Source of the DNA: Bacillota bacterium
GTDB lineage: Bacteria; Bacillota; Sulfobacillia; Sulfobacillales; JAIMBI01
Reading direction: 5' to 3'
NCBI GenBank assembly: GCA_021846505.1
Contig: JAJZWV010000005.1
Span: 1-64,000, forward strand
Length of the DNA stretch: 64,000 bases
Positions 63,862 through 64,000 of the stretch are shown here, in pieces. The notes below the pieces were generated by a model, which did no database searches, was not told the DNA's origin, and saw only the letters and a program-made list of their open reading frames with translations. The first letter of the stretch is position 1, and each line of letters starts with the position of its first letter. The position numbers were made by a program, and so were the translations under genes.

Positions 63862-64000
63862 GCCGCCCACCCCCTTGCCATCATCGCCATCATGGCCACT
63901 TAGCCAGATGGAGTCACATTACACTAATGGCGAGGAGATGCCATTGGCAGCGCTCCACCTTTCGCCGCGCCCATTTTCTCGCCCAGCGGCGCTGACTGAA

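Noticed and set aside
1-64000. tRNA, rRNA or CRISPR array
   Set aside because: No cloverleaf signature (GGTTCGA-type arm with matching acceptor), rRNA-like stretch or regularly spaced repeat series was noticed on reading either strand.

Overview
The window is a clearly GC-rich bacterial chromosome segment with strong Shine-Dalgarno sites (AGGAGG-type), frequent GTG/TTG starts and many 1-20 base gene overlaps. No rRNA, tRNA or CRISPR array was seen. Gene content (YhfX/ROK operon, S9 peptidase, BNR-repeat protein, compact thrC-thrB, an IS256 remnant) would fit a deep-branching, high-GC, Gram-positive-type thermophile or acidophile relative. This is an impression only; no marker gene for taxonomy is present.

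Layout. (1) 0.1-7.9 kb: a compact type II fatty-acid-synthase-like biosynthetic cluster in two divergent operons. One holds an acyl carrier protein, a ketoreductase and a family 2 glycosyltransferase. The other holds an ABC-2 ATPase and permease, a hotdog dehydratase, a cysteine-less truncated ketosynthase-like protein, a complete KAS-II-type ketosynthase and a small membrane protein. Together they look able to build and export a specialised acyl or polyene product. (2) 8.0-9.6 kb: two PIN-domain toxin-antitoxin modules, one AbrB/PIN and one Phd/PIN, the latter with an exact inverted-repeat operator. (3) 9.8-17.4 kb: an ICMT-like methyltransferase, an APH-like kinase, and a catabolic operon of ROK regulator, APC permease, YhfX-like PLP enzyme and NagB-like deaminase. 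(4) 17.5-53.1 kb: a defence island bounded by an IS256 remnant on one side and a decayed M50 protease copy on the other. (5) 53.2-63.9 kb: thrC-thrB behind a Thr-codon leader peptide, an S9 peptidase plus Asp-box repeat protein operon, a PD-(D/E)xK+RAMA restriction-like gene held between direct repeats, and a site-2-type M50 protease.

The defence island is the main interest. On the minus strand, in transcription order, it has: a NERD/double-kinase/P-loop protein (PglW or MAD6-like); three tandem ~600-aa paralogues of unknown function; a 1615-aa HerA/FtsK-like ATPase; a helix-hairpin-helix protein; a PH-like small protein; YidD; a SNF2 helicase (DrmD-like); an Eco57I-type adenine methylase (DrmMI-like); and a DEAD/DUF1998 helicase ending in a VSR/DUF559-like nuclease. 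A DUF433/PIN-like toxin-antitoxin pair and a DRT1-like reverse transcriptase-nitrilase follow. This reads as a DISARM-like modification/translocation half joined to a kinase/ATPase half resembling BREX type 2 or MADS, with an unusual triplication of the middle component. I saw no PglZ, canonical DrmA or DrmB, or Dnd sulfur-transfer genes.
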